Source: Cellulomonas sp. Leaf334 (GTDB lineage: Bacteria; Actinomycetota; Actinomycetes; Actinomycetales; Cellulomonadaceae). From it: 64,000 bases of DNA. The notes below the pieces were generated by a model. It searched no databases, was not told the origin of the DNA, and worked only from the letters and a program-made list of their open reading frames with translations. Positions 8,437 to 17,589 of this stretch are shown here, in pieces (the stretch's first letter is position 1; every line of letters begins with the position of its first letter). The translations under genes were made by a program, and so were the position numbers. The DNA is taken from assembly GCF_001424195.1 (NCBI RefSeq), contig NZ_LMOO01000001.1:436256-500255 (forward strand), in the 5' to 3' direction.

Positions 8437-10448
8437 CAGACCTGCACGCGGTCGCGCACCGCCGAGACGATCCGCTCGACCGCCTCCGCCACCGGGACGC
8501 CGTTCTCCTGGCGCCCGTCGCGGTACCGGAACGAGACGGCTCCCGCGTCCGCGTCCTCGCCGCCGGCGATGAGCACGAACGGGATCTTCTGCGTGCTCGC
8601 GTTACGGATCTTCTTGCCGAACCGGTCGTCGGAACGGTCCACCTCGGCCCGGATCCCCTGCGCCCGCAGCTGCTGGACGACCTCGTCGAGGTACGGCTCG
8701 AACGGCTCGGCCACGGGCACGGCCAGCACCTGGACCGGCGCGAGCCAGGCCGGGAACGCGCCGCCGTAGTGCTCGGTCAGCACGGCGAAGAACCGCTCCA
8801 CCGAGCCGAACAGCGCACGGTGGATCATCACGGGCCGCTGGCGGCTGCCGTCGGAGGCGGTGTACTCGAGCTCGAACCGCTCGGGCAGGTTGAAGTCGAG
8901 CTGGATGGTGGACATCTGCCAGGTGCGCCCGAGCGCGTCTTTGACCTGCACCGAGATCTTCGGTCCGTAGAACGCCGCACCGCCCGGGTCGGGCACCAGG
9001 TCGAGCCCGGAGGCCTCCGCGACCGCGCGCAGGGTCTCCGTGGCCTCGTCCCAGACCTCGTCGGAACCCACGAACTTCTCCGGGTTCTTGGTCGAGAGCT
9101 CCAGGTAGTAGTCGTCGAGGCCGTAGTCCTTGAGCAGGTCCAGGACGAACTTCAGCGTCGTGGTGAGCTCGTCCGCCATCTGCTCGCGGGTGCAGTAGAT
9201 GTGGGCGTCGTCCTGGGTGAAGCCGCGTGCGCGGGTCATCCCGTGCACGACGCCGGACTTCTCGCACCGGTAGACGGTGCCGAACTCGAACAGCCGCAGC
9301 GGCAGCTCGCGGTAGGAGCGGCCGCGCGCCGCGAAGATCAGGTTGTGCATCGGGCAGTTCATGGGCTTGAGGTAGTACTGCTGGCCCGCCTTGCGGACGT
9401 GCCCCTCGTCGTCGCGCTCCTCGTCGAGGGTCATCGGGGGGTACATGCCGTCGGCGTACCAGTCGAGGTGCCCCGAGATCTCGTACAGCTTGCTCTTGGT
9501 GATGTGCGGGGTGTTGACGAACTCGTACCCGCCCTGGATGTGCCGCAGCCGGCTGTAGTGCTCCATCTCCATGCGGACGACGCCGCCCTTCGGGTGGAAC
9601 ACCGCCAGGCCGGACCCGATCTCGTCCGGGAAGGAGAACAGGTCCAGCTCGGTGCCGAGCCGGCGGTGGTCGCGACGCTCCGCCTCGGCGATGCGCTCGA
9701 GGTACGCGCGCAGCTCGTCCTTGGTGGGCCAGGCGGTGCCGTAGACCCGCTGCAGCTGCGGGTTCTTCTCAGACCCACGCCAGTAGGCCGCGGCGGAGCG
9801 GGTCAGCTGGAAGCCGTTGCCCAGCACGCGGGTGCTCGGGACGTGCGGACCGCGGCAGAGGTCCTGCCAGACGACCTGCTCGCTCTCCCGCCCCGCACCA
9901 CGCACGTTCTGGTAGATGCTCAGTCCGCCCAGGCCGACCTCGACCGACGCCCCGTCGGCGGCCTGCGGGTCGCCCTTGAGGCCGATGAGCTCCAGCTTGT
10001 AGGGCTCGTCGCGCAGCTCGGCGCGGGCCTGCTCCTCGGTCACGTCCCAGCGACGGAAGGTCTGGCCCTCCTTCACGATCCGGCCCATGACCTTCTCGAT
10101 CGCCTTGAGGTCGTCCGGGGTGAACGGGGTGTCGACGTCGAAGTCGTAGTAGAAGCCGTCGGTGATGGGCGGGCCGATGCCGAGGCGCGCCTTCGGGTTG
10201 ACCTCCTGCACGGCCTGGGCCAGCACGTGCGCAGCGGAGTGCCGCAGCACCGCCAGGCCGTCGGGCTCGTCGATGGTCACCGCCTCGACGACGGTGCCGT
10301 CGGCCAGCGGCAGGTGCAGGTCGCGCAGCTCGCCGTCCACGCGGGCCACGACGACGTCGCGCCGGGAGGAGTACAGGTCGGTACCCGTCGTCCCGGGCTC
10401 CACCGTGGTCGCGATCCCGTCGACGGTGAGGGTGATGAGCTCGGGCAC
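8436..10448 (-). CDS. thrS: Threonyl-tRNA synthetase
   Basis: Class-II synthetase charging tRNA-Thr. The GTG start at 10448 is preceded by a strong AAGGAGG Shine-Dalgarno 9-15 bp upstream and gives 670 aa. Domains in order: N-terminal TGS domain (about 1-62), editing domain with [11 protein letters not shown] (about 70-230), class-II catalytic core with NCPMHNLIF (zinc Cys/His), motif 2 [15 protein letters not shown], motif 3 [16 protein letters not shown], and the anticodon-binding domain from about 565. No T-box is seen; the leader is short because a tRNA-Val and its terminator lie directly upstream. Confidence 0.97.
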   Translation of the reverse strand: MPELITLTVDGIATTVEPGTTGTDLYSSRRDVVVARVDGELRDLHLPLADGTVVEAVTIDEPDGLAVLRHSAAHVLAQAVQEVNPKARLGIGPPITDGFYYDFDVDTPFTPDDLKAIEKVMGRIVKEGQTFRRWDVTEEQARAELRDEPYKLELIGLKGDPQAADGASVEVGLGGLSIYQNVRGAGRESEQVVWQDLCRGPHVPSTRVLGNGFQLTRSAAAYWRGSEKNPQLQRVYGTAWPTKDELRAYLERIAEAERRDHRRLGTELDLFSFPDEIGSGLAVFHPKGGVVRMEMEHYSRLRHIQGGYEFVNTPHITKSKLYEISGHLDWYADGMYPPMTLDEERDDEGHVRKAGQQYYLKPMNCPMHNLIFAARGRSYRELPLRLFEFGTVYRCEKSGVVHGMTRARGFTQDDAHIYCTREQMADELTTTLKFVLDLLKDYGLDDYYLELSTKNPEKFVGSDEVWDEATETLRAVAEASGLDLVPDPGGAAFYGPKISVQVKDALGRTWQMSTIQLDFNLPERFELEYTASDGSRQRPVMIHRALFGSVERFFAVLTEHYGGAFPAWLAPVQVLAVPVAEPFEPYLDEVVQQLRAQGIRAEVDRSDDRFGKKIRNASTQKIPFVLIAGGEDADAGAVSFRYRDGRQENGVPVAEAVERIVSAVRDRVQV

Positions 10449-10539
10449 CGGTCCAGCCTCCTTCGTGGCCGCTCGCCCTGGCGGCGAGCCACTCGATGCT
10501 ACCGGCGGGCCTGCCACCTACCGGACCTCATAAGAACGG

Positions 10540-10574
10540 CAGGAGGGGCCGGCCCGTGGGGCCGACCCCTCCTG
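10540..10574 (-). terminator. Hairpin terminator between tRNA-Val and thrS
   Basis: A 16-bp stem (arms 10540-10555 and 10559-10574, 3-nt loop). The single non-Watson-Crick position becomes G-U when read on the minus strand, so it fits better as the terminator of the minus-strand tRNA-Val than of anything on the plus strand. Only a weak T-rich tail (TTCTTA) follows. Confidence 0.6.
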
Positions 10575-10580
10575 ATCCAG

Positions 10581-10653
10581 TGGGCGATACCGGACTCGAA
10601 CCGATGACCTCCTCGGTGTGAACGAGGCGCTCTACCAACTGAGCCAATCGCCC
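10581..10653 (-). tRNA. tRNA-Val (anticodon CAC)
   Basis: 73-nt cloverleaf: acceptor GGGCGAT pairs with ATCGCCC, D-arm GGCTCAGTTGGTAGAGC, anticodon stem CCTCG/CGAGG with loop TTCACAC (anticodon CAC, reading GTG), and T-arm containing GGTTCGAATCC. No CCA is encoded. A second tRNA-Val (GAC) lies in the plus-strand cluster near 13.8 kb. Confidence 0.95.
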
Positions 10654-10952
10654 GTCATGCGCGGACTCGCCCATCCACGACACGCCTGGTGCCGTGAATG
10701 ACGACCACCCGCGGGTGACATCGAAGAGGATGCTACCCGGGTCGGGTCGAGAATCCGAACCGGGCTCACCGGGGTTCCCTGCAGGTCATCGCGCCGAAGT
10801 CAAGGGACCTGTGGTCGCCAGGACGGGTGCAGTCGCGTGTCGCCGGAACATCGGGGCGCGTCCCTCCGGGTGAACTCGGGCCCACTACCGGTCCAATCGG
10901 GCACCTGGCCTGCCATGATGGGACCTCCAGCCCTTGCGAACAGGAGGACCCG
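10654..10952. other. Intergenic region between divergent tRNA-Val and ssgA-like gene
   Basis: About 300 bp that must hold the tRNA-Val promoter (minus strand) and the ssgA-like promoter (plus strand). The only clear site is the AGGAGGA ribosome-binding site at 10942-10948. No convincing small gene, repeat or structured RNA was recognised. Confidence 0.4.
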
Positions 10953-11381
10953 ATGCCGAGCTCGACTTACGACGTCGTCGAGGTCGTCGCCATGCAGCTC
11001 ATCGGGTCCGACGCCAGCGTCATCCCGGTGAGCGCCGAGTTCTCCTTCAGAACTTCCGATCCGTACACGGTGCGCGCGGTCTTCACGGGCCCGCACACCA
11101 TGTCCACCTGGCTCATCGGCCGCGAGCTCCTCTCCTTGGGGATGCATGCGACGGCTGATGCTCCCGCCGGGACCGGTGACGTGCAGGTGTGGCGCGACGA
11201 AGACCCCGACTACACGCTCGTGTCGCTCAGCGGAGTCGAGGGCAGCGCGCTGCTGGCCGCTCCCACCGAGCCGATCGAGCGTTTCCTCGCCGGGACCGAG
11301 GCCCTCGTGCCTCTGGGCACGGAGAGCGACCGGATGGAAGGCGAGATCACGGCGCTCATCGCCGCTCTCCTGACCGCCTGA
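10953..11381 (+). CDS. SsgA/SsgB-family cell-division/sporulation regulator
   Basis: 142 aa from the ATG at 10953, with an AGGAGGA site about 5 bp upstream. Seen: EFSFRTSDPYTVRAVF, the STWLIGRELLSLGMHA segment and GDVQVWRDEDPDYTLVSLSG, which together are characteristic of SsgA-like proteins. In Streptomyces SsgB recruits FtsZ to septation sites and SsgA localises SsgB; single SsgB-like copies also occur in non-sporulating actinobacteria, where a septum role is likely. No metal or catalytic site. No fts gene is adjacent. Longer upstream frames and the overlapping minus-strand frame lack homology features and are rejected. Confidence 0.9.
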   Translation: MPSSTYDVVEVVAMQLIGSDASVIPVSAEFSFRTSDPYTVRAVFTGPHTMSTWLIGRELLSLGMHATADAPAGTGDVQVWRDEDPDYTLVSLSGVEGSALLAAPTEPIERFLAGTEALVPLGTESDRMEGEITALIAALLTA

Positions 11382-11396
11382 CACCTTTCTTGCTGC

Positions 11397-11424
11397 GACC
11401 GGTTCCGCCTCGGCGGGGCCGGTC
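11397..11424 (+). terminator. Hairpin after ssgA-like gene
   Basis: Inverted repeat with arms GACCGGTTCCGCC and GGCGGGGCCGGTC around a tiny loop. Two positions pair as G-U only on the plus-strand RNA, so it most likely ends the ssgA-like transcript; it may also serve pabC, whose stop lies just beyond at 11439. Confidence 0.5.
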
Positions 11425-11438
11425 GTCGTCGTTGGGCG

Positions 11439-12302
11439 TCACGGGTCGAGATCGTCGGAGAGCCGCTCCTGGAAGAGCCTCTGCGCCTCGAGCGAGACCG
11501 GTCCCGCGTCGATGTCGACGCCGTCGAGGCTGACGACCGGCGACACGTTGCGGATGGAGCCGCTCATCATCAGGTGCGCCGACCCGTCGGCCACGTCGTC
11601 GAGCACCTCGTACCGGAGCTCACCGGCTGCCGCCACGCGGACAGGGAGGCCCGCAGCCGCGGACCACTCCAGGAGCAGCTCGCGCGTGATGCCGGCCAGG
11701 CAGCCGCTCGACAGCGGCGGGGTCACCAGCTCGCCGTCACGCTCGACGAAGACGTTCGACGCGGTGCCCTCGCACAGCTCCCCGACCGTGTTGGCCAGCA
11801 CGGCCTCGTCGGCACCGCGCCGGTACGCCTCCGCGACCGCGACGACGTTCTCGGCGTAGGACGTCGTCTTCAGGCCGGCCACCGACGACCGCTCGTTGCG
11901 CACCCACGGCACGCGGACCACGCGGGAGACCTCCGACCGCGCGCCGGGTCCGGCGAGCACGAGGACGCTCTGGCGCTGCTCCTCGGCGGCGAACCGGTTC
12001 GAGCCGAGCGGCCCGGGACCACCCGTCAGCGTGATACGCAGGCGGCCGACCTCGGGCCCCGCGTCCGCGAGCACCGCAGCGACACCCTCCCGGATCGCCC
12101 CCTCGTCGGGAGCGGCAAGGCCCAGACCCTCGGCAGAACGCTTCAGTCGACGCAGGTGGCGGCTCAGCGCGAACGCCGTGCCGTCGTACACCGCACAGGT
12201 CTCGAAGACGCCGTCGCCGACGGTGAGGCCGTGGTCGACACCCGACAGGAGGAGGTCCTCAGGACCGTGCAGACGACCGTTCGACCAGATCACGACACCC
12301 AT
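11439..12302 (-). CDS. pabC: Class-IV aminotransferase, 4-amino-4-deoxychorismate lyase type
   Basis: 287 aa fold-type-IV PLP enzyme. Seen: SGVDHGLTVGDGVFETCAVY near the N-terminus, GLKTTSYAENVVA with the PLP lysine, EAVLANTVGELCEGTASNVF, and TPPLSSGCLAGITRELLLEW. It would release p-aminobenzoate and pyruvate from aminodeoxychorismate for folate synthesis. Pairing with pabB (4 bp gap) makes the lyase role more likely than branched-chain or D-amino-acid transamination, which share the fold. Confidence 0.88.
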   Translation of the reverse strand: MGVVIWSNGRLHGPEDLLLSGVDHGLTVGDGVFETCAVYDGTAFALSRHLRRLKRSAEGLGLAAPDEGAIREGVAAVLADAGPEVGRLRITLTGGPGPLGSNRFAAEEQRQSVLVLAGPGARSEVSRVVRVPWVRNERSSVAGLKTTSYAENVVAVAEAYRRGADEAVLANTVGELCEGTASNVFVERDGELVTPPLSSGCLAGITRELLLEWSAAAGLPVRVAAAGELRYEVLDDVADGSAHLMMSGSIRNVSPVVSLDGVDIDAGPVSLEAQRLFQERLSDDLDP

Positions 12303-12306
12303 CGGG

Positions 12307-13380
12307 TCAGTCTGTCACCGTCCCGCCGCCCCCACCGGACGCCAGGCCGACCAGCCGCGCGGCCTTGAGCTCGGTCTCCGCCCACTCCCCCTCGGGGTCG
12401 CTCCCCCACGTGATCCCCGCACCGGTTCCGAACCGCAGGACGTCGTCGGCCCACCAGAAGGTCCGGATGCCCACGGCGAGCTCCGCCCGCACCTCCCCGT
12501 CGGCACCCACCTCGATCCACCCGACGGCCCCGCAGTACGGACCACGCGGGGAGGTCTCCAGCGCCGCGATGATGTCGAGCGCCGACGACTTCGGAGCACC
12601 CGAGACGGAGCCGGGTGGGTAGGTCGCGTCCAGCAGTCGCGTCCACAGGTCAGGGGCCGTGGCGACGTCGTCGGTCAGCACCCCCTGCACCGTGCTCACC
12701 AGGTGGACGAGCCCGGGGTGACGTTCCTCACCCAGGAGCGTGGTGACCTCGACCGTGCCGGGCACGCAGACCCGCTGCAGGTCGTTGCGGACCAGGTCGG
12801 TGATCATGACGTTCTCCGCGCGGTCCTTGTCCGTCATCGCCTCCGGCGTGGCGGCCGTCCCCTTGATCGGCCCGCTGGTGACGACACCGCCCTCGACGCG
12901 CAGGAAGAGCTCCGGCGAGGCCGTGACCACCCACACCTCCCCCGGCACCTGCACGCCACCGGCGTACGGCGCCGGGTTGCCCGCCCCCAGCAACGCGCCG
13001 AGCGCCCGCGCATCGGGTTCGCCGGGCAGCGGAGCGCTCAGCACCCGGCAGAGATTGGCCTGGTAGACGTCCCCTTCCTGGATGTGGTCCCGCACCCGGC
13101 CGACCGCGGCGACGTACTCGGCACGGTCGAGCGAGGACGTCCACGACGTCGCCGACGGACCGCCCCACCCGCCGCTGCTCACCGGCCCCGCAGGGGCGAC
13201 CTGAGCGAACCGCCACGCCCGCACGGCGCCCTCGAAGTCGCCCACGACCGCCCACCAGCCCGGCTCCGCGAGCCGTTCCGGCTGTGCCCGGACGTCCACG
13301 ACCTCGACGACGCCGGTCGCCTCCACACCGGCGAACCACGCGACGCCACGCGGACTGACGGTCTGCTCGGGCACGCCCAC
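12307..13380 (-). CDS. pabB: Aminodeoxychorismate synthase component I / chorismate-binding enzyme
   Basis: 357 aa. The C-terminal chorismate-binding domain spans about 95-350: IQEGDVYQANLCR, SGPIKGTAATPE (with the catalytic lysine of the ADC-synthase group), DRAENVMITDLVRNDL, YPPGSVSGAPK and YCGAVGWI. The PIKGT motif favours PabB over anthranilate synthase TrpE, which has PIAGT. The N-terminal region is shorter than in E. coli PabB. GTG start at 13380, or a second GTG six bases downstream. No glutaminase partner (PabA) is in the window. Operonic with pabC. Confidence 0.9.
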   Translation of the reverse strand: MGVPEQTVSPRGVAWFAGVEATGVVEVVDVRAQPERLAEPGWWAVVGDFEGAVRAWRFAQVAPAGPVSSGGWGGPSATSWTSSLDRAEYVAAVGRVRDHIQEGDVYQANLCRVLSAPLPGEPDARALGALLGAGNPAPYAGGVQVPGEVWVVTASPELFLRVEGGVVTSGPIKGTAATPEAMTDKDRAENVMITDLVRNDLQRVCVPGTVEVTTLLGEERHPGLVHLVSTVQGVLTDDVATAPDLWTRLLDATYPPGSVSGAPKSSALDIIAALETSPRGPYCGAVGWIEVGADGEVRAELAVGIRTFWWADDVLRFGTGAGITWGSDPEGEWAETELKAARLVGLASGGGGGTVTD

Positions 13381-13531
13381 ACGCTACCGAGCAGCACGCC
13401 CTGGCCTGCGACGTCCCCGTCGATCCGCGCGATCACCCGGGTGCCCGGAGCCAGTTGGACTCTCGCGGAGATCGTCAGTTAGAGTTCGGGACGCACACGG
13501 AACACCGGTGAAAGCCGGGGGGACGTGCTGT

Positions 13532-13603
13532 GCGGACGTGGCTCAGTGGTAGAGCATCACCTTGCCAAGGTGAGGGTCGCGGGTTCGAATCCCGTCGTCC
13601 GCT
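13532..13603 (+). tRNA. tRNA-Gly (anticodon GCC)
   Basis: 72 nt. Acceptor GCGGACG pairs with CGTCCGC, D-arm GGCTCAGTGGTAGAGC, anticodon stem TCACC/GGTGA with loop TTGCCAA (anticodon GCC), T-arm with GGTTCGAATCC. First gene of a three-tRNA cluster. Confidence 0.96.
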
Positions 13604-13658
13604 CGGAGGCAGACACTCCTGATCGGCTGACCGCAGCCGCTGAGGACTGCGGTCTCAC

Positions 13659-13729
13659 GGTGGAGTGGCCGAGTGGCGAGGCAGCGGCCTGCAAAGCCGT
13701 ATACGTGGGTTCGAATCCCATCTCCACCT
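13659..13729 (+). tRNA. tRNA-Cys (anticodon GCA)
   Basis: 71 nt. Acceptor GGTGGAG pairs with CTCCACC, anticodon loop CTGCAAA within GCGGC/GCCGT (anticodon GCA), T-arm with GGTTCGAATCC. Middle gene of the Gly-Cys-Val cluster. Confidence 0.96.
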
Positions 13730-13762
13730 CGTATCACCACAGCAGTACCCCTGGTTCGCCAT

Positions 13763-13834
13763 GGGCGATTGGCGCAGCGGTAGCGCGCTTCCCTGACACG
13801 GAAGAGGTCACTGGTTCGATCCCAGTATCGCCCA
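13763..13834 (+). tRNA. tRNA-Val (anticodon GAC)
   Basis: 72 nt. Acceptor GGGCGAT pairs with ATCGCCC, D-arm GGCGCAGCGGTAGCGC, anticodon stem CTTCC/GGAAG with loop CTGACAC (anticodon GAC), T-arm with GGTTCGATCCC. Last gene of the cluster, followed by a terminator. Confidence 0.96.
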
Positions 13835-13852
13835 CCAGCATTGCCGCAGGTC

Positions 13853-13886
13853 AGGCCCCACTTCGGTGGGGCCTTCCTCGTTTTCG
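13853..13886 (+). terminator. Rho-independent terminator of tRNA cluster
   Basis: Perfect 9-bp stem AGGCCCCAC/GTGGGGCCT around a TTCG tetraloop, followed by TCCTCGTTTT. This is the clearest intrinsic terminator in the window and ends the tRNA Gly-Cys-Val transcript. Confidence 0.85.
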
Positions 13887-13972
13887 TGCCAGGAGCGTGC
13901 CAGGTCCATCTCGTCGGACTGAGGGCGCCGGAACGGCCAGGTCGACCAGCTGGCGAGGACGCGGCATGGCGG

Positions 13973-15289
13973 TCATTCCGACGTGTCGCGAGCCTGGTAC
14001 ACGTCCGGGACTCCGTCATGGTCGTCGTCGGCCAGCTCAGCAGCCCGGATCCGTCGGTACGTGCGGTTGCGACTCAGGAGGATGACGCTCGCCAGGACCG
14101 CCGCAGTCAGCGAGCCGACGAGGATCGCGACCTTGACGTGGTCGTCCGCCTCGCTGCCGGCACCGAACGCCAGGTCTCCGATGAGCAAGGACACCGTGAA
14201 GCCGATCCCCGCGAGGATCGCCAGCCCGAGGACGTCGACCCAGGTGAGGTCGGCGTCCAGGTCGGCTCGGGTGAACCGGGCCACCAACCAGGTCGCTGTG
14301 AGGATGCCGATCGGCTTGCCCAGGACCAGTCCCAGGACGATGCCGATCGCGATCGGGTCCCTGACAGCGTCCCGCGCCCCCTCGAGACCGCCCAAGGTCA
14401 CCCCGGCGGCCATGAGCGCGAAGACCGGCACGGCGACCCCGGAGGACAGCGGCCGGAACCGGTGCTCGAAGTGTTCGGCCAGCCCGGGGCCGGCCGCCGG
14501 TCCCCCGGCCCGGTCGCTGCGCACCACCGGCACGACGAACGCCAGCAGCACCCCCGCGACGGTGGCGTGCACGCCCGAGGCGTGCACCAGCGTCCAGGTG
14601 GCGACGGCGAGCGGAAGGAGCAGCCACCACGACCGGACCCGTCGCTGCACCAGCACCGCGAAGAGCGCGAGCGGGACGAGCGCACCCAGCAACGGCGTGA
14701 CCGCGAGCTCGTCGGTGTAGAAGACGGCGATGATGACGATCGCGAGCAGGTCGTCGACCACCGCAAGTGTCAGCAGGAACGTGCGGAGCGCCGTGGGCAG
14801 ATGCCTCCCGATGACGGCGAGCACCGCGAGAGCGAAGGCGATGTCCGTCGCGGTCGGGATCGCCCAGCCCTCGAGTGCGCCGTCAGCAGCGCGAGCGTTC
14901 ACCGCCGCGTAGATCGCGGCGGGGACGATCACACCACCGACGGCGGCGGCGATCGGCACAGAGCCGCGACGGGGATCGCGGAGATCGCCCGCGACGAACT
15001 CCCGCTTCAGCTCGAGACCCGCGACGAAGAAGAAGATCGCCAACAGTCCGTCCGATGCCCAGGCTTCGACCGAGAGATCAAGGTGCAGGGCCGAAGGGCC
15101 GAACGTGAACTCCTGCACCGCTTCGTACGCGTCGACCCATGGAGAGTTCGCCCAGACCAGCGCGACGACGGCCGCGACCAGCAGGAGGGCTCCCCCGACG
15201 GTCTCCTTGCGCAGGATCTCGGCGATCCGTTGCGCCTCGGGCCACGTCCCTCGGGACAGCAGCCGGGCGGTCTGATCAGGTCTCGGCAC
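13973..15289 (-). CDS. nhaA: Na+/H+ antiporter NhaA with acidic C-terminal tail
   Basis: 438 aa, about 11-12 hydrophobic helices. Seen: [32 protein letters not shown] with the TDIAF motif, and [19 protein letters not shown] with the two adjacent Asp residues that carry Na+/H+ in NhaA. Electrogenic exchange of one Na+ for two H+ at the cytoplasmic membrane supports pH and sodium homeostasis. The C-terminus carries [12 protein letters not shown], which looks like a short calcium-binding DxDxDG loop and is absent from E. coli NhaA. GTG start at 15289. The stop lies about 85 bp from the end of the tRNA terminator, convergent. Confidence 0.94.
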   Translation of the reverse strand: MPRPDQTARLLSRGTWPEAQRIAEILRKETVGGALLLVAAVVALVWANSPWVDAYEAVQEFTFGPSALHLDLSVEAWASDGLLAIFFFVAGLELKREFVAGDLRDPRRGSVPIAAAVGGVIVPAAIYAAVNARAADGALEGWAIPTATDIAFALAVLAVIGRHLPTALRTFLLTLAVVDDLLAIVIIAVFYTDELAVTPLLGALVPLALFAVLVQRRVRSWWLLLPLAVATWTLVHASGVHATVAGVLLAFVVPVVRSDRAGGPAAGPGLAEHFEHRFRPLSSGVAVPVFALMAAGVTLGGLEGARDAVRDPIAIGIVLGLVLGKPIGILTATWLVARFTRADLDADLTWVDVLGLAILAGIGFTVSLLIGDLAFGAGSEADDHVKVAILVGSLTAAVLASVILLSRNRTYRRIRAAELADDDHDGVPDVYQARDTSE

Positions 15290-15390
15290 GGGGTCGACCT
15301 TCGTCTGGAGTCGGTGAGGACGTTGCCGACCAGGCTTCCCGGCTCACCTCGGCAAGCGTACCGGCGATCTCCGCCGAGGCCCCGGCGTCC

Positions 15391-16911
15391 TCAGTGGCCC
15401 GCGCCGAGGTGGCCGCCCAGTCGTTCGTGCCGTTCCGCGCTGTCGGGGTTGAGCCCGACGATGGTGACCTTCTTGCCCTTCGCCGCGTACTTGGTCGTGA
15501 TGGCGTCCAGGGTGGCGACCGTGGAGGCGTCCCAGACGTGCGCGTTGGTCAGGTCGATGACGACGTCCTGCGGATCGCCCGCGTAGTCGAACTGGTAGAC
15601 GAGATCGTTGGACGACGCGAAGAACAGCTCACCTTCCACGGCGTAGACGCGCTGGTCGTGGGTGTCGACGACGTCCTGCCGCGTGACGGTGGTGAAGTGC
15701 GCGACCCGCCGGGCGAACAGGGCCATCGCGACGACCACGCCGACGAAGACCCCGTACGCGAGGTTGTGGGTGGCCACGGTGACGACGACGGTGGCGACCA
15801 TGACGGTGGTCTCGGACCTGGGCATGCGACGCAGGGTGCTCGGACGGACGGAGTGCCAGTCGAAGGTGCCGACCGAGACCATGATCATCACGGCCACCAG
15901 GGCGGCCATCGGGATGATCGCGACGACGTCGCCGAGCCCGACCACGAGCACGAGCAGGAAAACTCCTGCCAGGAACGTCGAGATCCGGGTGCGCGCTCCG
16001 GAGACCTTCACGTTGATCATCGTCTGGCCGATCATGGCGCAGCCGCCCATCCCGCCGAAGAACCCGGTGATGATGTTCGCCGCGCCCTGACCCCACGCCT
16101 CGCGGGTCTTGTTCGAGTGCGTGTCGGTCACGTCGTCGACGAGCTTGGCGGTCAGCAGCGACTCGAGGATGCCGACCAGGGCCACTGCGAGGGCGAACGG
16201 CGCGATGATGCGCAGCGTCTCCACCGTCAGCGGGACGTTCGGCAGCACGAGCTGCGGAAGGCTGTCGGGCAGCGCGCCCTCGTCGCCGACGGTCGGCACG
16301 GTGATGGCGGCGAGCACCGTCGCGGCGGTCAGGAGCACGATCGCGACCAGCGGCGCCGGGACGACAGTCGTCCACCGGGGCAGGACGACCATGAGGGCGA
16401 TGCCCACGGCGACGAGCGGGTAGACCGCCCAGGGCACCCCGACGAGGTGTGGCACCTGCGACAGGAAGATCAGGATGGCCAGGGCGTTGACGAACCCGAC
16501 CATCACCGACCGTGGGATGAACCGCATGATCTTGGCGATGCCCAGCACCCCCAGGACGACCTGCAGGAACCCGGCCACGATGACGGCAGCGATCAGGTAG
16601 TCCACGCCGTGCTCGCGGGCCAGGGGCGCGACGACGAGGGCCACGGCACCCGTCGCGGCGGAGATCATCGCGGGACGTCCGCCGAGGAACGCGATCGAGA
16701 CCGCCATCGTGAACGAGGCGAACAGCCCGATCCGCGGGTCCACCCCGGCGATGATCGAGAACGCGATCGCCTCCGGGATCAGCGCCAGTGCGACGACCAG
16801 GCCGGCCAGCACCTCGGTGCGCAGCCGCCTGCCTGAGCGCAACGCGCTCCGGACGGAGTTCGTCTCGTCGGCCTCCGGCACTGCTGGTGAGGCTCGTCTC
16901 TCGGTCGACAT
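15391..16911 (-). CDS. SulP/SLC26-family anion transporter with STAS domain
   Basis: 506 aa from ATG 16911. The transmembrane part (about 30-390) begins VLAGLVVALALIPEAIAFSI, the conserved SulP first helix, with GGMGGCAMIGQTMINVKVSG in the middle. The C-terminal STAS domain (about 405-500) contains VVIDLTNAHVWDASTVATLD. Members carry sulfate, bicarbonate or dicarboxylates; this one is nearer the bicarbonate/dicarboxylate-like bacterial group by eye, but the substrate is not determined. It is divergent from a MerR regulator whose dyad operator lies 142 bp upstream of the start codon, so that regulator probably controls it. An earlier start at 16941 is possible. Confidence 0.9.
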   Translation of the reverse strand: MSTERRASPAVPEADETNSVRSALRSGRRLRTEVLAGLVVALALIPEAIAFSIIAGVDPRIGLFASFTMAVSIAFLGGRPAMISAATGAVALVVAPLAREHGVDYLIAAVIVAGFLQVVLGVLGIAKIMRFIPRSVMVGFVNALAILIFLSQVPHLVGVPWAVYPLVAVGIALMVVLPRWTTVVPAPLVAIVLLTAATVLAAITVPTVGDEGALPDSLPQLVLPNVPLTVETLRIIAPFALAVALVGILESLLTAKLVDDVTDTHSNKTREAWGQGAANIITGFFGGMGGCAMIGQTMINVKVSGARTRISTFLAGVFLLVLVVGLGDVVAIIPMAALVAVMIMVSVGTFDWHSVRPSTLRRMPRSETTVMVATVVVTVATHNLAYGVFVGVVVAMALFARRVAHFTTVTRQDVVDTHDQRVYAVEGELFFASSNDLVYQFDYAGDPQDVVIDLTNAHVWDASTVATLDAITTKYAAKGKKVTIVGLNPDSAERHERLGGHLGAGH

Positions 16912-17052
16912 CGCGATCCGTTCGGGTTCAGGGACGCGCACGCCCCGCGCCGCAGACGGGCGTCTGCGGCCAGATGGTCAGGAGCGCGCACCACTGCGCA
17001 CGAAGAATGTGGGAGCCTCGCCGTCTGTCGAGGACGGCAGGACGCACGAACT

Positions 17053-17072
17053 CTACCCTGACGTGAGGGTAG
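17053..17072. promoter_or_regulatory. MerR-type dyad operator
   Basis: Perfect inverted repeat CTACCCT-N6-AGGGTAG in the SulP/MerR intergenic region, 39 bp upstream of the merR-like GTG. Size and symmetry fit MerR-family operators, which lie between over-spaced -35 and -10 boxes. Likely site of autoregulation and of control of the divergent transporter. Confidence 0.7.
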
Positions 17073-17110
17073 GGTGCGGGCTCCACAGGATCAGGAGCCG
17101 GGAGGACGAC

Positions 17111-17500
17111 GTGAGCACGGCTGCGACCGGCGGGACCCTGCAGATCGGGGCGGTCGCCGAGCTCACCGGTCTGTCACTGCGCACCTTGCGGCACTACGAC
17201 GAGGTCGGACTGCTGCGGCCGACCGGGCGCAGTGTGGGTGGCTTCCGCCTCTACACCGCCCCTGATGTCGAGCGCCTGCTCCTGATCCGTCGCATGAAGC
17301 CCCTGCGTTTCACCCTCGAGGAGATGGCGGACCTGCTCGAGGTCGTCGACGCGCTGGCGGGCGCCCCCGCCGAGGCGGTAGCCGGGCTGCATGCCCGCCT
17401 CGACGACTACGTCACCGCGGCCGAGGCGCGGCGCACCGAGCTGGCCCGCAAGCTCGAGATGGCCGATGAGTTCATCTCGACGCTCCGCGACAAGCTGTAG
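17111..17500 (+). CDS. MerR-family transcriptional regulator
   Basis: 129 aa. N-terminal MerR helix-turn-helix: IGAVAELTGLSLRTLRHYDEVGLLRPTGRS (conserved RTLRHYDEVGLL core), followed by the wing GFRLYTAPDVERL and a C-terminal coiled-coil dimerisation helix (about 80-125). The protein is short and has no Cys cluster, so it is not a classical metal sensor; the effector is unknown. The GTG start at 17111 has GGGAGGAC just upstream; longer in-frame starts have no site and run into the promoter. Adjacent to a dyad operator and divergent from the SulP gene. Confidence 0.9.
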   Translation: MSTAATGGTLQIGAVAELTGLSLRTLRHYDEVGLLRPTGRSVGGFRLYTAPDVERLLLIRRMKPLRFTLEEMADLLEVVDALAGAPAEAVAGLHARLDDYVTAAEARRTELARKLEMADEFISTLRDKL

Positions 17501-17589
17501 CCGCCGACCGACATCACCGTCGCCCTCTGGGTCTTCGATCCGCTCGATCCCCGAGGGATCCCGACGCGGTGCGACCAGCCGCGGATGGC

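Noticed and set aside
10449..10540. T-box leader for thrS
   Set aside because: The leader is under 100 bp, bounded by the tRNA-Val terminator, and lacks antiterminator and specifier features.
10800..11384. Minus-strand frame of 194 codons overlapping the ssgA-like gene
   Set aside because: The plus strand has a strong ribosome-binding site and SsgA-family motifs; the minus-strand frame has none.
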